The notes under the pieces are model-generated. The model ran no database searches. It was given only the letters and a program-made list of their open reading frames with translations, and was not told the origin of the DNA. Below, in pieces: positions 20,788 through 30,353 of a DNA stretch of 64,000 nucleotides; within the stretch, counting starts at the first letter, position 1; each line of letters begins with the position of its first letter. Both the position numbers and the translations under genes were made by a program. This DNA comes from Pseudooceanicola marinus. GTDB lineage: Bacteria; Pseudomonadota; Alphaproteobacteria; Rhodobacterales; Rhodobacteraceae. The stretch is from positions 806,001 to 870,000 of the forward strand of contig NZ_JAIVMC010000001.1 of assembly GCF_020177265.1 (NCBI RefSeq). Reading direction: 5' to 3'.

Positions 20788-22137
20788 TTAGCGATAGGCC
20801 AGCAGCTGGCCCTTCTTGTTCAGCACGTAGAGCACGCCACCCGCCACGACGGGCGCCGAGGCCGCGCCCGCGGGCAGTTCCGCCGTGCCGGCCAGCGCGC
20901 CCGAGACCGGGTCGAAGAAGCGCAGGTAGCCGTCGGAGGAGGCCACGACCAGGCGGCCGCCGGCCAGGACCGGGCCGTAATGAGCGAAGACAGCACCCTG
21001 GCGGCGCGGCCGGGATTTCTGGAAGAACGGCAGGTCGACGCCCCAGACCCGCGCGCCGGTCTCGGCGTCGAGGCGGACCAGTTCGTTGCCATCGCTGAGG
21101 ATGAAGACCGACCCGCCGGTGACCCAGGCGGGGCCCATGGGGCCCTCGTCGGCGGTCCACTTGCGGGTGCCGGTCGCCAGTTCCAGCGCGACCATGCGGC
21201 CCGACTGGTTGCCGGCATAGACGGTATCGCCCACCACCACCGGATCGCCGGTGATGTCATTGACGTTGGCCCGTGCAAAGCCCGAGCGGCGGCCGGTGAT
21301 GATCGTCGACCAGACGGACATGCCGCCCTGGCGGAAGGCGGCCTGCACCTCGCCCGAGCCGAAGCCGAAGAGCGCGTATTGATCGGTCAGGGCCGGGCTG
21401 GGCGCGCCGGCGAAGTTGTTCACGTCGGGCGTGGCCGACAGCTGCCAGCGGACGCGACCGGTTTCGGTGTCCACGGCCCAGGCCTGGGATTCGCCCGAGG
21501 TCACATAGACCAGCCCATCGTAGACCGTCGGCGCGCCGGTCGCCGGGGCCAGCAGTTTCTGGCGCCACAGCACCGCGCCGGTCTCCGGGTCCAGCGCCGA
21601 AAGCTCGCCGAAGCCGGTGGTGACGAAGACGCGGCCGTCGCCATAGGCAACGCCGCCGCCCGAGGCCTGCCCCATGCGATCCTGCGCGGGCACCATTTCC
21701 GTCTGCCACAGCAGCGCCCCGGCGGGCGAGGTCGCCGCCACGTGGCCGGTGGAATCCAGGGTGAAGATGCGGCCCGACGCCACCACCGGGTCGGAGGTGA
21801 TGAAGGCCTTGCGCCCGTCGCCATCGCCGATCTTGGTCTGCCAGATCAGCTGCGGCGCGCCCGAAAGCGCTGCATGGGCGACCCGGGTCGAGGGCGTGCC
21901 GAACCCCTGGGTCCAATTCGCGTTGGTGGTCTGCGCCGGCAGCGAGATCGGCCGGGCCTCGTTCACCGGCACCTCGGCGACGTCGCCGGGCACCTGGTCA
22001 CTGAGGACCGAACGCAGGTCCTCGCGCTCTCCGAGCAGCGTCACTTCCCGTTCGGCGCAGGCCGAGAGCGCCAGCAGCGTCGCCAGCCCCAGGGGCAGCA
22101 GGCGTCCCGCGCGCCGGCGCGGACCCTCCGCTGCCAT
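20788..22137 (-). CDS. bamB: Outer membrane assembly lipoprotein BamB
   Basis: A roughly 449-residue PQQ-like beta-propeller lipoprotein of the BAM complex, which folds outer-membrane proteins. A signal peptide ends in the lipobox LSAC near residue 27. The propeller repeats show GxVxWQ-type motifs such as GALLWQTEM, GAVLWRQKL, GRVRWQLS and ARVWGVDL. The start is uncertain: the ATG at 22137 gives a normal lipoprotein signal, while ATG codons near 22173-22182 would add a longer n-region. It lies between the YfgM-like gene and der. Confidence 0.92.
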   Translation of the reverse strand: MAAEGPRRRAGRLLPLGLATLLALSACAEREVTLLGEREDLRSVLSDQVPGDVAEVPVNEARPISLPAQTTNANWTQGFGTPSTRVAHAALSGAPQLIWQTKIGDGDGRKAFITSDPVVASGRIFTLDSTGHVAATSPAGALLWQTEMVPAQDRMGQASGGGVAYGDGRVFVTTGFGELSALDPETGAVLWRQKLLAPATGAPTVYDGLVYVTSGESQAWAVDTETGRVRWQLSATPDVNNFAGAPSPALTDQYALFGFGSGEVQAAFRQGGMSVWSTIITGRRSGFARANVNDITGDPVVVGDTVYAGNQSGRMVALELATGTRKWTADEGPMGPAWVTGGSVFILSDGNELVRLDAETGARVWGVDLPFFQKSRPRRQGAVFAHYGPVLAGGRLVVASSDGYLRFFDPVSGALAGTAELPAGAASAPVVAGGVLYVLNKKGQLLAYR

Positions 22138-22298
22138 GATCCGATTTCCGACCGAGCTGCCCTGCTTCGTCATGCCGCGCATCACCTTCCGCCTGTCCCG
22201 GCCCCGACGCGTCCTGCATCCGGGCCTTTTTCTTCCGGGTCAGGGACTTGTCCGTCCCGCCCCGTCTTTTCTCGTCACTGCCGTCAGGCCGTGCAGGC

Positions 22299-22949
22299 TC
22301 AGCCCGCCTCGGCCGGGTCGCCGCCCAGGGCCACCATCAACTGACTTGCCCGCTGACGCAAGCCTTCCGTCACCTCGGCGTCGTTGAGGATCTCGCGCAG
22401 CACGCCCAGGGCGGCCTCGCTGTCACCTTCGGCCACATGGGTCAGCGCAATCTGCTCCTCGGCCAGCAGGCGCAGCGGGTTGCCCGGCACCGCCAGTTCC
22501 AGCAGCGCATCGCGGCGTGCCGCAGGTTCCATCTGGCCGCTTTCCAGCAGCAGCCGCTTGAACCGGGCGATGTCGGCATAGATGCCGGTAGCCGGCGTAT
22601 CGGCCAGAGCCGCGGCGGCACGGGCCGGGTCCTCGGCCCCGGCGGCCGCCTCGGAGGCGGTCAGGAAGGCCAGCAGCGCCTGCTGCTCGGGCGTGGCGGC
22701 CTCGACCCCTTCCAGGCCCGTGATGCGGGCCTCGGTGTCATCGGCATCCAGCGCCGTGAGGATCGCATCCCCGAAGGCCTCTGCCTCGGCGCGTTCCTGC
22801 GCCTTGCGCCATTCGTTCCAGGCCGCGCCCCCGACGATCAGCACAACCGCCAGGATGGCGATCCAGCCGTAACGGCGCAGCAGACCATAGAGACGGTCGC
22901 GGCGGACCTCGTCATTGACTTCATCGATGAAACTGTTGGCGTCGCTCAC
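22299..22949 (-). CDS. YfgM-like TPR membrane protein (SecYEG-associated type)
   Basis: A 216-residue protein starting at a GTG (22949) with an AAGGGGGG ribosome-binding site. Residues 1-25 are charged and cytoplasmic, one helix spans about residues 27-45 (YGWIAILAVVLIVGG), and a periplasmic tetratricopeptide-like region follows. This matches the YfgM layout. The gene order YfgM-like, bamB, der is the same as in E. coli, which supports the assignment; overall sequence identity cannot be judged by eye. Confidence 0.85.
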   Translation of the reverse strand: MSDANSFIDEVNDEVRRDRLYGLLRRYGWIAILAVVLIVGGAAWNEWRKAQERAEAEAFGDAILTALDADDTEARITGLEGVEAATPEQQALLAFLTASEAAAGAEDPARAAAALADTPATGIYADIARFKRLLLESGQMEPAARRDALLELAVPGNPLRLLAEEQIALTHVAEGDSEAALGVLREILNDAEVTEGLRQRASQLMVALGGDPAEAG

Positions 22950-23257
22950 GTTCGGCCCCCCTTGCGCATTTGGCCCCTCCTTACCCCGTCCCCCCGGGCG
23001 TGCCAAGGGCGCGCATGGGGGACGGCGCGGGGCTGCGCACTCCGCTCCCGCCGCGGGGCCTTTCAGCCGCCGCGCGCGCCCATGCCGCACCCCTCTTCAG
23101 GTGAGGGCCCTTGGGAAAGATGTTGCCTTGAATCCCCGATGGCAGCAGGCTTGCAGCAGAGGTCGGCGCCGCAGGGGCGTTTTTCTTGCATCATACGCTG
23201 CCGTCTCTAAGGCGATCATAGAGTATCACAGTGTAACGCAACGCCTCGGGTATCATC
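22950..23257. other. Divergent intergenic region before the RND efflux operon
   Basis: This 308-bp gap holds the promoters of the YfgM-like gene and of the adaptor/RND operon. The last 60 bp are relatively AT-rich (GATCATAGAGTATCACAGTG), where the efflux promoter is likely. No regulator gene adjoins the operon. No hairpin or RNA gene was recognised. Confidence 0.4.
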
Positions 23258-24595
23258 ATGCGCCTCCTGTCCATCCTCTCCGCGATCCTGGTGGTTTGCG
23301 CCCTCTACCTCGTGCTGCTGCAACGCCCCGCCCTGCTGACCTTTGCCTACGGCGAAGGGATCGACCAGGCCCTGGCCGTGGCGCGGGGCGAGGCCGAGCC
23401 GTCGGAGGCGGTGCAGGTTGCCCTCGGCACCGTGGATGAGACGCCCGAGGACGCCGACACGAGCGATGAGGCAGAGGCCGCGCCAACGGTCGCCCCAGAC
23501 GCGGAGACCCGGGCCGTGCGCGTGGTGGCCCGCCAGTCCACCGCGCAGATGGTCGACAGCGCCGTGCGCCTGCGCGGCCAGACCGAGGCGGCGCGCCGGG
23601 TGACCCTGCTGTCGGAAACCGCCTCCACCGTGATGTCCGCGCCCCTGCCCCGCGGCAGCCTGATTGAGGCGGGCCAGCTGCTGTGCGAACTGGACCCCGG
23701 CACGCGTGAGACCGCCCTGGCCGAGGCCCGCGCCCGCCTGGCGGAGGCCGAGGCCGCGAAACCCACCGCCGCCGCCACCCTGGCCGAGGCCGAGGCCCGG
23801 CTGGAGGAGGCGCAGATCAACCTGACTGCCTCCGAGAAACTGTCGGAAGGGGGCTTTGCCTCCACCACCACCCTGGCCGCGCGCCGCGCCGCCGTGCGCG
23901 CCGCCGAGGCGGGCGTGGCTGCCGCCGAAGCCGGGCTGACCTCGACCGATGCGGGGCTGCAATCGGCCCAGGCCGCCGTCGCCGCCGCCGAGAAGGAGAT
24001 CGAGCGGCTGCAGATCCACGCCCCCTTCGCCGGGATCCTGGAGGATGACACCGCCGAGCTGGGCGCCTTCCTGTCCGTGGGCGGTCACTGCGCCACGGTG
24101 ATCGCGCTTGATCCGATCCGGCTGACCGGCTACCTGCCGGAAACGGAGGTCGAACGGGTCGAGATCGGCGCACCCGCCGGCGCCCGGCTGACCGCCTCGG
24201 GGCGCGAGGTCATGGGACAGGTCACCTTCCTGTCGCGGTCGGCCGATGCCACCACCCGCACCTTCAAGGTCGAGATCTCGGTGCCGAACCCCGAACTGGC
24301 CATCCGCGAGGGCCAGACCGCCGCCATCGCCATCGAGGCCGAAGGTGTGCTGGCGCATTTCCTGCCGCAATCCGCGCTGACCCTGAACGACGAGGGCACC
24401 CTGGGCGTGCGCCTGGTAGGTGCCGAGGGCCTGACCGAGTTCGCCCCCGTGGCCGTCCTGCGCGACCAGGTGGAGGGCATCTGGCTGACCGGCCTGCCCG
24501 AGGAGGCCGACGTGATCGTCATCGGCCAGGAATACGTCATCGCCGGCGTGCCGGTGATCGCCAGCTTCGAGAGCCCGGCGGAGGCCACGCAATGA
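23258..24595 (+). CDS. RND efflux periplasmic adaptor (HlyD-like membrane fusion protein)
   Basis: A 445-residue adaptor that links an inner-membrane RND pump to an outer-membrane channel. One N-terminal helix (residues 3-20) anchors it, and an acidic linker runs to about residue 85. A lipoyl-type half domain, an Ala/Glu-rich helical hairpin (about residues 145-250), the second lipoyl half (RLQIHAPFAGILEDD) and beta-barrel domains follow. The start codon of the RND permease overlaps its end by 4 bp. No TolC-like gene is present nearby, so a channel encoded elsewhere must be used. Confidence 0.92.
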   Translation: MRLLSILSAILVVCALYLVLLQRPALLTFAYGEGIDQALAVARGEAEPSEAVQVALGTVDETPEDADTSDEAEAAPTVAPDAETRAVRVVARQSTAQMVDSAVRLRGQTEAARRVTLLSETASTVMSAPLPRGSLIEAGQLLCELDPGTRETALAEARARLAEAEAAKPTAAATLAEAEARLEEAQINLTASEKLSEGGFASTTTLAARRAAVRAAEAGVAAAEAGLTSTDAGLQSAQAAVAAAEKEIERLQIHAPFAGILEDDTAELGAFLSVGGHCATVIALDPIRLTGYLPETEVERVEIGAPAGARLTASGREVMGQVTFLSRSADATTRTFKVEISVPNPELAIREGQTAAIAIEAEGVLAHFLPQSALTLNDEGTLGVRLVGAEGLTEFAPVAVLRDQVEGIWLTGLPEEADVIVIGQEYVIAGVPVIASFESPAEATQ

Positions 24596-27500
24596 CCGGC
24601 ATCGTCGACTGGGCCGCCGCGCGCGCCCGCATGATCCTGGCCTTCATCGCGCTGTCGCTGCTGTCGGGCGGGTTCGCCTATGTCTCCCTGCCCAAGGAAG
24701 GCGAGCCGGACATCGAGATCCCGGCACTCTTCGTCTCCGTCCCCTTCCGCGGCATCTCGGCCGAGGACAGCGAGACCCTGCTGGTCAAGCCGATGGAGAC
24801 GGAGCTGTCGGACCTCGATGGGCTGAAGCAGATGACGGCGACGGCGGCCGAGGGCTATGCCGGCCTGGCGCTGGAGTTCGAGTTCGGCTGGAACAAGACC
24901 GAGACCATGGCGGAGGTCCGCGATGCCATGGGCCGGGCCGAGGCGAAGTTTCCCGAGGGCTATGACAGCTACTCGGTCAACGAGATCAACTTTTCCGAAT
25001 TTCCGATCATCATCGTCAACCTGACCGGCGACGTGCCCGAACGCACCATGGCCCGGGTGGCCGAGGACCTGCAGGACCGGGTGGAAGGCATCGAGGCAGT
25101 GCTGGAGGCTGGCATCGCCGGCAAGCGCGACGAGATGGTCGAGGTGCTGATCGACCCGCTGCGCCTGGAAAGCTACAACGTCACGGCGGATGAGCTGATC
25201 TCGGTCGTGCAGAACAACAACCAGCTGATCGCCGCCGGCGAAGTCGACAGCGAGGCGGGCACCTTCTCGGTCAAGATCCCCGGCAGTTTCGACGACGTGC
25301 GCGACATCTACGCCCTGCCGGTGAAGATGAACGGCGACCGGGTGGTCACCCTGGGCGAGCTGGCGACGATCCGCATGACCTTCGAGGATCGCGAGGGCAC
25401 GGCGCGGTTCAACGGCGAGACGACCGTGGCCCTGCAGGTGGTGAAGCGGAAGGGCTTCAACATCATCGACACCGCCGAGGAGGTGAAGGCCGTGGTGGCC
25501 GAGGCCGCCGCCAACTGGCCGCCCGAGCTGCGCGCCGCCGTCAACGTGGGCACCTCGAACGACCAGAGCCGCGTGGTGGGCTCGATGGTGGATCAGCTCG
25601 AAGGCTCGGTGCTGACCGCCATCGCTCTGGTGATGATCGTGGTGCTGGCAGCCCTCGGCCCCCGCCCCGCCCTGTTGGTCGGTTTCGCCATCCCCACCTC
25701 CTTCCTGCTGTGCTTCGTCCTGCTGGGTCTGATGGACATCACCATTTCCAATATCGTGATGTTCGGCCTGATCCTGGCCGTGGGGATGCTGGTCGACGGC
25801 GCCATCGTGGTGGTGGAATATGCCGACAAGCGAATTTCGGACGGCGTTGGGCCGATGCGCGCCTATGTGGAGGCCGCCAAGCGGATGTTCTGGCCCGTGG
25901 TCAGCTCCACCGCCACGACGCTTTGCGCCTTCCTGCCCATGCTCTTCTGGCCCGGCGTCCCGGGGGAGTTCATGGGGATGCTGCCCGTGACCTTGATCTT
26001 CGTGCTGGCCGCCTCGCTGGTGGTGGCGCTGATTTACCTGCCGGTGATGGGGGGCGTCACGGGGCGCATTTCCCGCGTCTTCGCCAACAGCTCGGACGCG
26101 CTGCGGGCGCGGCTGCCCTGGGTGCTGCGTGCGGCCCTGGTGCCGATCGCCCTCCTGGGGATGTACCTGGGCGCCATGCTGGTGCTGAACCCGGGCTATT
26201 TCGGGCCTGCCCCCCTACCCGGTGCAGCGGCGGCCCTGCCCGGCGCGGCGCTGTTCCTCGCCGCCAGCTTCGCCGCCTCGATCACCCTTGGCGCGGCCCG
26301 AATCCACCGCCGGCGCCGCCTGCGGGCGGGTAACCGGCGCAGCCTCTTCGGCTACGTGATCTGGGCGATTACCGCCAATCCGATCATGCCGCTGGTCACC
26401 ATCGCCGCCGTCATCGCCTTCGTCGTGTCGGTCTTCGGCTACTACGGCGCCAACAACAACGGGACGGAGTTCTTCACCGAAAGCGAGCCGGAGCAGGCCA
26501 TCGTCTATGTCCGCGCCCGGGGCAACCTGTCGCTGGCGCAGAAGGACGCCCTGGTGCGGGAGGCGGAGGAGATCGTGCTGGCCCATCCCGGCGTGCTGAA
26601 CGCCTTCGCCTTCGCCGGGGACGGCGGGCTGTCGACCAACACCGGCGGTGCGGAACCGCCGCTCGACACAATCGGTCAGATCCAGCTGGAGATCGTGCCC
26701 TGGGAAGACCGCCGCGACCGCCCGGATCTGGACGGCGACCTGGTGATCGCCGACCTGACCGAGGCGACCGAGCGCATCCCCGGTATCAAGATCGAGATCC
26801 TCTCGGCCAACATGGGTCCTGCCTCGGCCAAGCCCGTGCACTTGCGCCTGATGGGCGACAACTGGGACGAGCTGCGCACGGCCACCGCCCGCGTGCGCGA
26901 GCAATTCGAGGACACGCGCGGCCTGACCCTGGTCGAGGACACCCTGCCTCTGCCCGGCATCGACTGGCAGATCGACGTCGATGTCGAAAAGGCCGGGCGC
27001 TATGGCGCCAACGTGGCCACGGTGGGTGCCATGGTGCAGCTGATCACCCAGGGGCTGGAGCTGGACACGATGCCGGTCGACAGCTCGGACGAGGAGATCT
27101 CGATCCGTGTCCGCCTGCCAGAGGCCGACCGGGTGCTGGCGACGCTGGACACGCTGAAGGTGCGCACCGCCCAGGGGCTTGTGCCGCTGACGAATTTCAT
27201 TACCCGGACGCCAGTGGCCAAGCTGGCGCAGATCAAGCGGGTGGACGGCACGCGCTACTTCGACGTGAAGGCCGCCGTGGCGCCGGGGCTGATGACCGAC
27301 GGTACCGATCCTCGCACGGGGGAGCCGACCCAGGTGCCCGTGACCCCGGCCGAGCGGATCGCGACGCTGCAAAGCTGGCTCGATGAAGGCGCGGACCTGC
27401 CCGCCTCGGTCAGCACCGAATGGACCGGCGACCAGGAGGACCAGCAGGAAAGCCAGACCTTCCTGATGACCGCCTTCTCGGCGGCGCTGGCGCTGATGTT

Positions 27501-28167
27501 CATCATCCTGCTGGCGCAGTTCAATTCCTTCTACAACGCCGTGCTGGTGCTGCTGGCTGTGGTGCTGTCGACGGCGGGCGTGCTGATCGGGATGCTGGTC
27601 ATGGACCAGGCGTTTTCGATCATCATGACCGGCACCGGCATCGTGGCGCTGGCGGGGATCGTGGTGAACAACAACATCGTGCTGATCGACACCTACCAGG
27701 AATATGCTGCCTACATGCCCCGGATCGAGGCGGTGATCCGCACCGCCGAGGACCGCATCCGCCCCGTCCTGCTGACCACAGTCACCACCATGGCGGGCCT
27801 GGCGCCGATGATGCTGGGCCTGTCGCTGGACTTCTGGGCCGGCGGCTATGCCATCGACAGCCCGACGGCGCTGTGGTGGAAACAGCTGGCAACAGCGGTG
27901 GTCTTCGGCCTCGGCATCGCCACCATGCTGACGCTGGTCTTCACCCCCTCGATGCTGGCGCTGCGGGTCTGGGCCACCACCTATGTCACCTGGATCGCGC
28001 GTCTGCTGGCGAAGCTGTCCCAGGGCAGTTCCAGCCGCGCCGCCCGCGACTGGGCGCTGAACCGCGCCGCGCGCCGTCTGAAGGCACCCGAGATCCTCTG
28101 GCCGCTGGAAAGCGATCCCAGGGCCCCGGCCGCGCCGCGGGTCTCGCCGCTCAACGCCGCGGAATGA
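24592..28167 (+). CDS. RND-superfamily efflux permease
   Basis: A 1191-residue inner-membrane pump of the AcrB/HAE1 layout: helix 1, a large periplasmic loop (about 40-340), helices 2-7, a second loop, and helices 8-12. Helix 4 reads GMLVDGAIVVVEYADKR, so the DD pair of AcrB (D407-D408) is D-G here. Helix 10 reads AGIVVNNNIVLIDTY, where AcrB has lysine 940. An insertion of extra helices lies at about residues 505-595. The substrate is unknown. The ATGA overlap with the adaptor gene shows they are made together. Confidence 0.92.
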   Translation: MTGIVDWAAARARMILAFIALSLLSGGFAYVSLPKEGEPDIEIPALFVSVPFRGISAEDSETLLVKPMETELSDLDGLKQMTATAAEGYAGLALEFEFGWNKTETMAEVRDAMGRAEAKFPEGYDSYSVNEINFSEFPIIIVNLTGDVPERTMARVAEDLQDRVEGIEAVLEAGIAGKRDEMVEVLIDPLRLESYNVTADELISVVQNNNQLIAAGEVDSEAGTFSVKIPGSFDDVRDIYALPVKMNGDRVVTLGELATIRMTFEDREGTARFNGETTVALQVVKRKGFNIIDTAEEVKAVVAEAAANWPPELRAAVNVGTSNDQSRVVGSMVDQLEGSVLTAIALVMIVVLAALGPRPALLVGFAIPTSFLLCFVLLGLMDITISNIVMFGLILAVGMLVDGAIVVVEYADKRISDGVGPMRAYVEAAKRMFWPVVSSTATTLCAFLPMLFWPGVPGEFMGMLPVTLIFVLAASLVVALIYLPVMGGVTGRISRVFANSSDALRARLPWVLRAALVPIALLGMYLGAMLVLNPGYFGPAPLPGAAAALPGAALFLAASFAASITLGAARIHRRRRLRAGNRRSLFGYVIWAITANPIMPLVTIAAVIAFVVSVFGYYGANNNGTEFFTESEPEQAIVYVRARGNLSLAQKDALVREAEEIVLAHPGVLNAFAFAGDGGLSTNTGGAEPPLDTIGQIQLEIVPWEDRRDRPDLDGDLVIADLTEATERIPGIKIEILSANMGPASAKPVHLRLMGDNWDELRTATARVREQFEDTRGLTLVEDTLPLPGIDWQIDVDVEKAGRYGANVATVGAMVQLITQGLELDTMPVDSSDEEISIRVRLPEADRVLATLDTLKVRTAQGLVPLTNFITRTPVAKLAQIKRVDGTRYFDVKAAVAPGLMTDGTDPRTGEPTQVPVTPAERIATLQSWLDEGADLPASVSTEWTGDQEDQQESQTFLMTAFSAALALMFIILLAQFNSFYNAVLVLLAVVLSTAGVLIGMLVMDQAFSIIMTGTGIVALAGIVVNNNIVLIDTYQEYAAYMPRIEAVIRTAEDRIRPVLLTTVTTMAGLAPMMLGLSLDFWAGGYAIDSPTALWWKQLATAVVFGLGIATMLTLVFTPSMLALRVWATTYVTWIARLLAKLSQGSSSRAARDWALNRAARRLKAPEILWPLESDPRAPAAPRVSPLNAAE

Positions 28168-28180
28168 GGGCGACGGTGGC

Positions 28181-28360
28181 GGGGGCGCTGCCCCCGTCTC
28201 CGTGCCGGAGCCTCCCCCGGAGTATTTTCAGCCAACCTATGGAATGAAGAAGAGTGCGCAGGCCGCCGCGCGCGCCCTTGTGGCCCGGGTGTCAGCGAGG
28301 GCCGCCGGGGGGCGGTGCGCCACGCCCCTGACTTCTCTTTGCCAGACATATCCCGCCGGA
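28181..28360. repeat. Dispersed intergenic hairpin element, copy 2
   Basis: The first ~50 bp repeat the copy at 20650 with only a few differences: GGGGGCGCTGCCCCC, CTCCGTGCCGGAG, CTCCCCCGGAGTATTTTCAG. The right arm TATCCCGCCGGAGGCA lies at about 28349, but the inner arms seen in copy 1 are degenerate here. It lies between the 3' ends of two convergent genes, consistent with a bidirectional termination role. Confidence 0.75.
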
Positions 28361-28397
28361 GGCATCGGTCACCAGGCCGTTGCCCGCCCGTCCGGGA

Positions 28398-30221
28398 TCA
28401 GGCCGCCTCGTCGGCCTCGGCGGACTGGCGCGCCCAGAGCGCGGCGTAGCGGCCCTGGCGGGCCAGCAGGTCGGCATGGGTGCCTTCCTCGACGACCTCG
28501 CCCTTTTCCAGCACGACGATGCGATCGGCGTCGGCAATGGTCGACAGCCGGTGCGCGATGGTCAGCACCGTGCGCCCCTCGCCCGCGCGATTCAGCGCCG
28601 CCTGGATCTCGCGTTCGGTGTCGGTGTCCAGGGCCGAGGTTGCCTCGTCCAGCAGCAGCACCGGCGGGTTCTTCAACAGGGTGCGGGCGATGCCCACGCG
28701 CTGTTTCTCGCCACCCGAGAGCTTCAGCCCGCGTTCGCCCACCCTGGTCTCGTAGCCTTCGGGCAGGGACATGATGAAGTCGTGGATCTGCGCGGCGCGC
28801 GCCGCCTGCACGATCTCCTCGAAGCTGGCACCGTCGCGGCCATAGGCGATATTGTAGCCCACCGTGTCGTTGAACAGCACCGTGTCCTGGGGCACCACGC
28901 CGATGGCGTCATGCAGGCTGTCCTGGGTGACATGGCGCAGGTCCTGGCCGTCGATGCGGATCGCCCCGCCGGTGACGTCGTAGAACCGGAACAGCAGCCG
29001 CCCGATGGTCGATTTGCCCGACCCGGAGGAGCCCACAAGGGCCACCTTCTGACCCGGGGCCACGCGGATCGACACGCCTTTCAGGATCTCCCGCTCGGGG
29101 TCATAGGCGAAGCGCACGTCGTCGAAGACGACCTCGCCGCCCTGCACGTCCAGCCGCCGCGCGTCGCGGGCGTCCTGCACCTCCGCCGGCTGGTCCAGCA
29201 GCTGGAACATCTCGCCCATGTCCACCAGGCTCTGCCGGATCTCGCGATAGACCGTACCCAGCATGTTCAGCGGCATGGAGATCTGGATGATGTAGCTGTT
29301 GACCATGACGAAATCGCCCACGCTCAGCCGGCCCTGTTCGACGCCGATGGCCGCCATGACCATCACCCCGATCAGCCCGGCAGTGATCAGCACGGACTGG
29401 CCGAAGTTCAGGAAGGCCAGCGAGTTCTGCGTCTTCACCGCCGCTGTCTCATAACCCGCCATGGCGGCGTCATACCGCCGCGCCTCGCGCGCCTCGGCGC
29501 CGAAATATTTCACCGTCTCGAAGTTCAGCAGGCTGTCGATGGCCTTCTGGTTGGCATCCGTGTCCTGTTCGTTCATCTGCCGGCGCAGGGTCACACGCCA
29601 CTCCGTCACCTTGAAGGTGAAGAGGATGTAAAGGCCGATCACCACCGCCACGACCGCCACGTAGCTGAGGTCGAAGACCACGGCGAGGACGACCGAGACC
29701 ATGATCAGCTCCAGGATCAGCGGCCCGATGGAAAAGAGCATGAAGCGCAGCAGGAACTCGACCCCCTTCACCCCGCGTTCCATGATCCGGCTCAGCCCGC
29801 CGGTCTTGCGCGTCAGGTGATAGCGCATGGACAGGCGGTGGATATGGGTGAAGGTTTCCAGCGCCAGTTGGCGCAGGGCCCGCTGGCCCACCCGGGCGAA
29901 GACCACGTCGCGCAGCTGCTGGAACCCCACGGCCCCGGCCCGCGCCACGCCATAGGCCACGGTCAGACCGATGGCGCCATAGGCCATCAGCCAGCCCGCG
30001 CTGTCGCCCTCCCCCGCCAGGCTGTCCACGGCGGCCTTGTAGAGAAACGGCGTGCCCACGGTCACCAGCTTGGCGATGACCAGCACCACCAGCGCCACCA
30101 CGACGCGGCGTTTCACCCAGGCGTGTTCGCGCGGCCAGAGGTAGGGCGCCACCCGCATCAGGATCCGCCCCGGGTTGTCGGGCAATTCCGTGGAGGTGGT
30201 GGGCTTGTTGCGCAGGCTCAT
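28398..30221 (-). CDS. Atm1-type ABC exporter (fused membrane and ATPase domains)
   Basis: A 607-residue half-transporter with six helices (about residues 40-320) and a C-terminal ATPase with Walker A GSSGSGKST, signature LSGGEKQR and Walker B LLLDEATSALD. The segment DSLLNFETVKYFGAE is typical of the Atm1/HMT branch, which moves glutathione derivatives or glutathione-bound metals. It is divergent from an ArsR-type regulator 132 bp away, suggesting metal- or metalloid-dependent control. A general Atm1 role in iron-sulfur or thiol homeostasis is the alternative. Confidence 0.9.
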   Translation of the reverse strand: MSLRNKPTTSTELPDNPGRILMRVAPYLWPREHAWVKRRVVVALVVLVIAKLVTVGTPFLYKAAVDSLAGEGDSAGWLMAYGAIGLTVAYGVARAGAVGFQQLRDVVFARVGQRALRQLALETFTHIHRLSMRYHLTRKTGGLSRIMERGVKGVEFLLRFMLFSIGPLILELIMVSVVLAVVFDLSYVAVVAVVIGLYILFTFKVTEWRVTLRRQMNEQDTDANQKAIDSLLNFETVKYFGAEAREARRYDAAMAGYETAAVKTQNSLAFLNFGQSVLITAGLIGVMVMAAIGVEQGRLSVGDFVMVNSYIIQISMPLNMLGTVYREIRQSLVDMGEMFQLLDQPAEVQDARDARRLDVQGGEVVFDDVRFAYDPEREILKGVSIRVAPGQKVALVGSSGSGKSTIGRLLFRFYDVTGGAIRIDGQDLRHVTQDSLHDAIGVVPQDTVLFNDTVGYNIAYGRDGASFEEIVQAARAAQIHDFIMSLPEGYETRVGERGLKLSGGEKQRVGIARTLLKNPPVLLLDEATSALDTDTEREIQAALNRAGEGRTVLTIAHRLSTIADADRIVVLEKGEVVEEGTHADLLARQGRYAALWARQSAEADEAA

Positions 30222-30326
30222 GGGGATCTCACTGACGTTTCGGCGGTCGGACAGGCGCCGCCGACGATCCGGACGGGCGCGACGGGGGCTTGCCCCGCGC
30301 GGTCATATACCTTACCTCCGGGATAG

Positions 30327-30350
30327 TTCAACACTTCATGAGTAATTGAA
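30327..30350. promoter_or_regulatory. Inverted repeat in the ArsR/Atm1 divergent promoter
   Basis: TTCAA (30327-30331) and TTGAA (30346-30350) form an inverted repeat inside an AT-rich stretch between the divergent exporter and regulator genes, ending 3 bp before the regulator ATG. ArsR-family dimers bind such sites. No clear ribosome-binding site precedes the ATG, so the message may be leaderless. Confidence 0.5.
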
Positions 30351-30353
30351 TTG

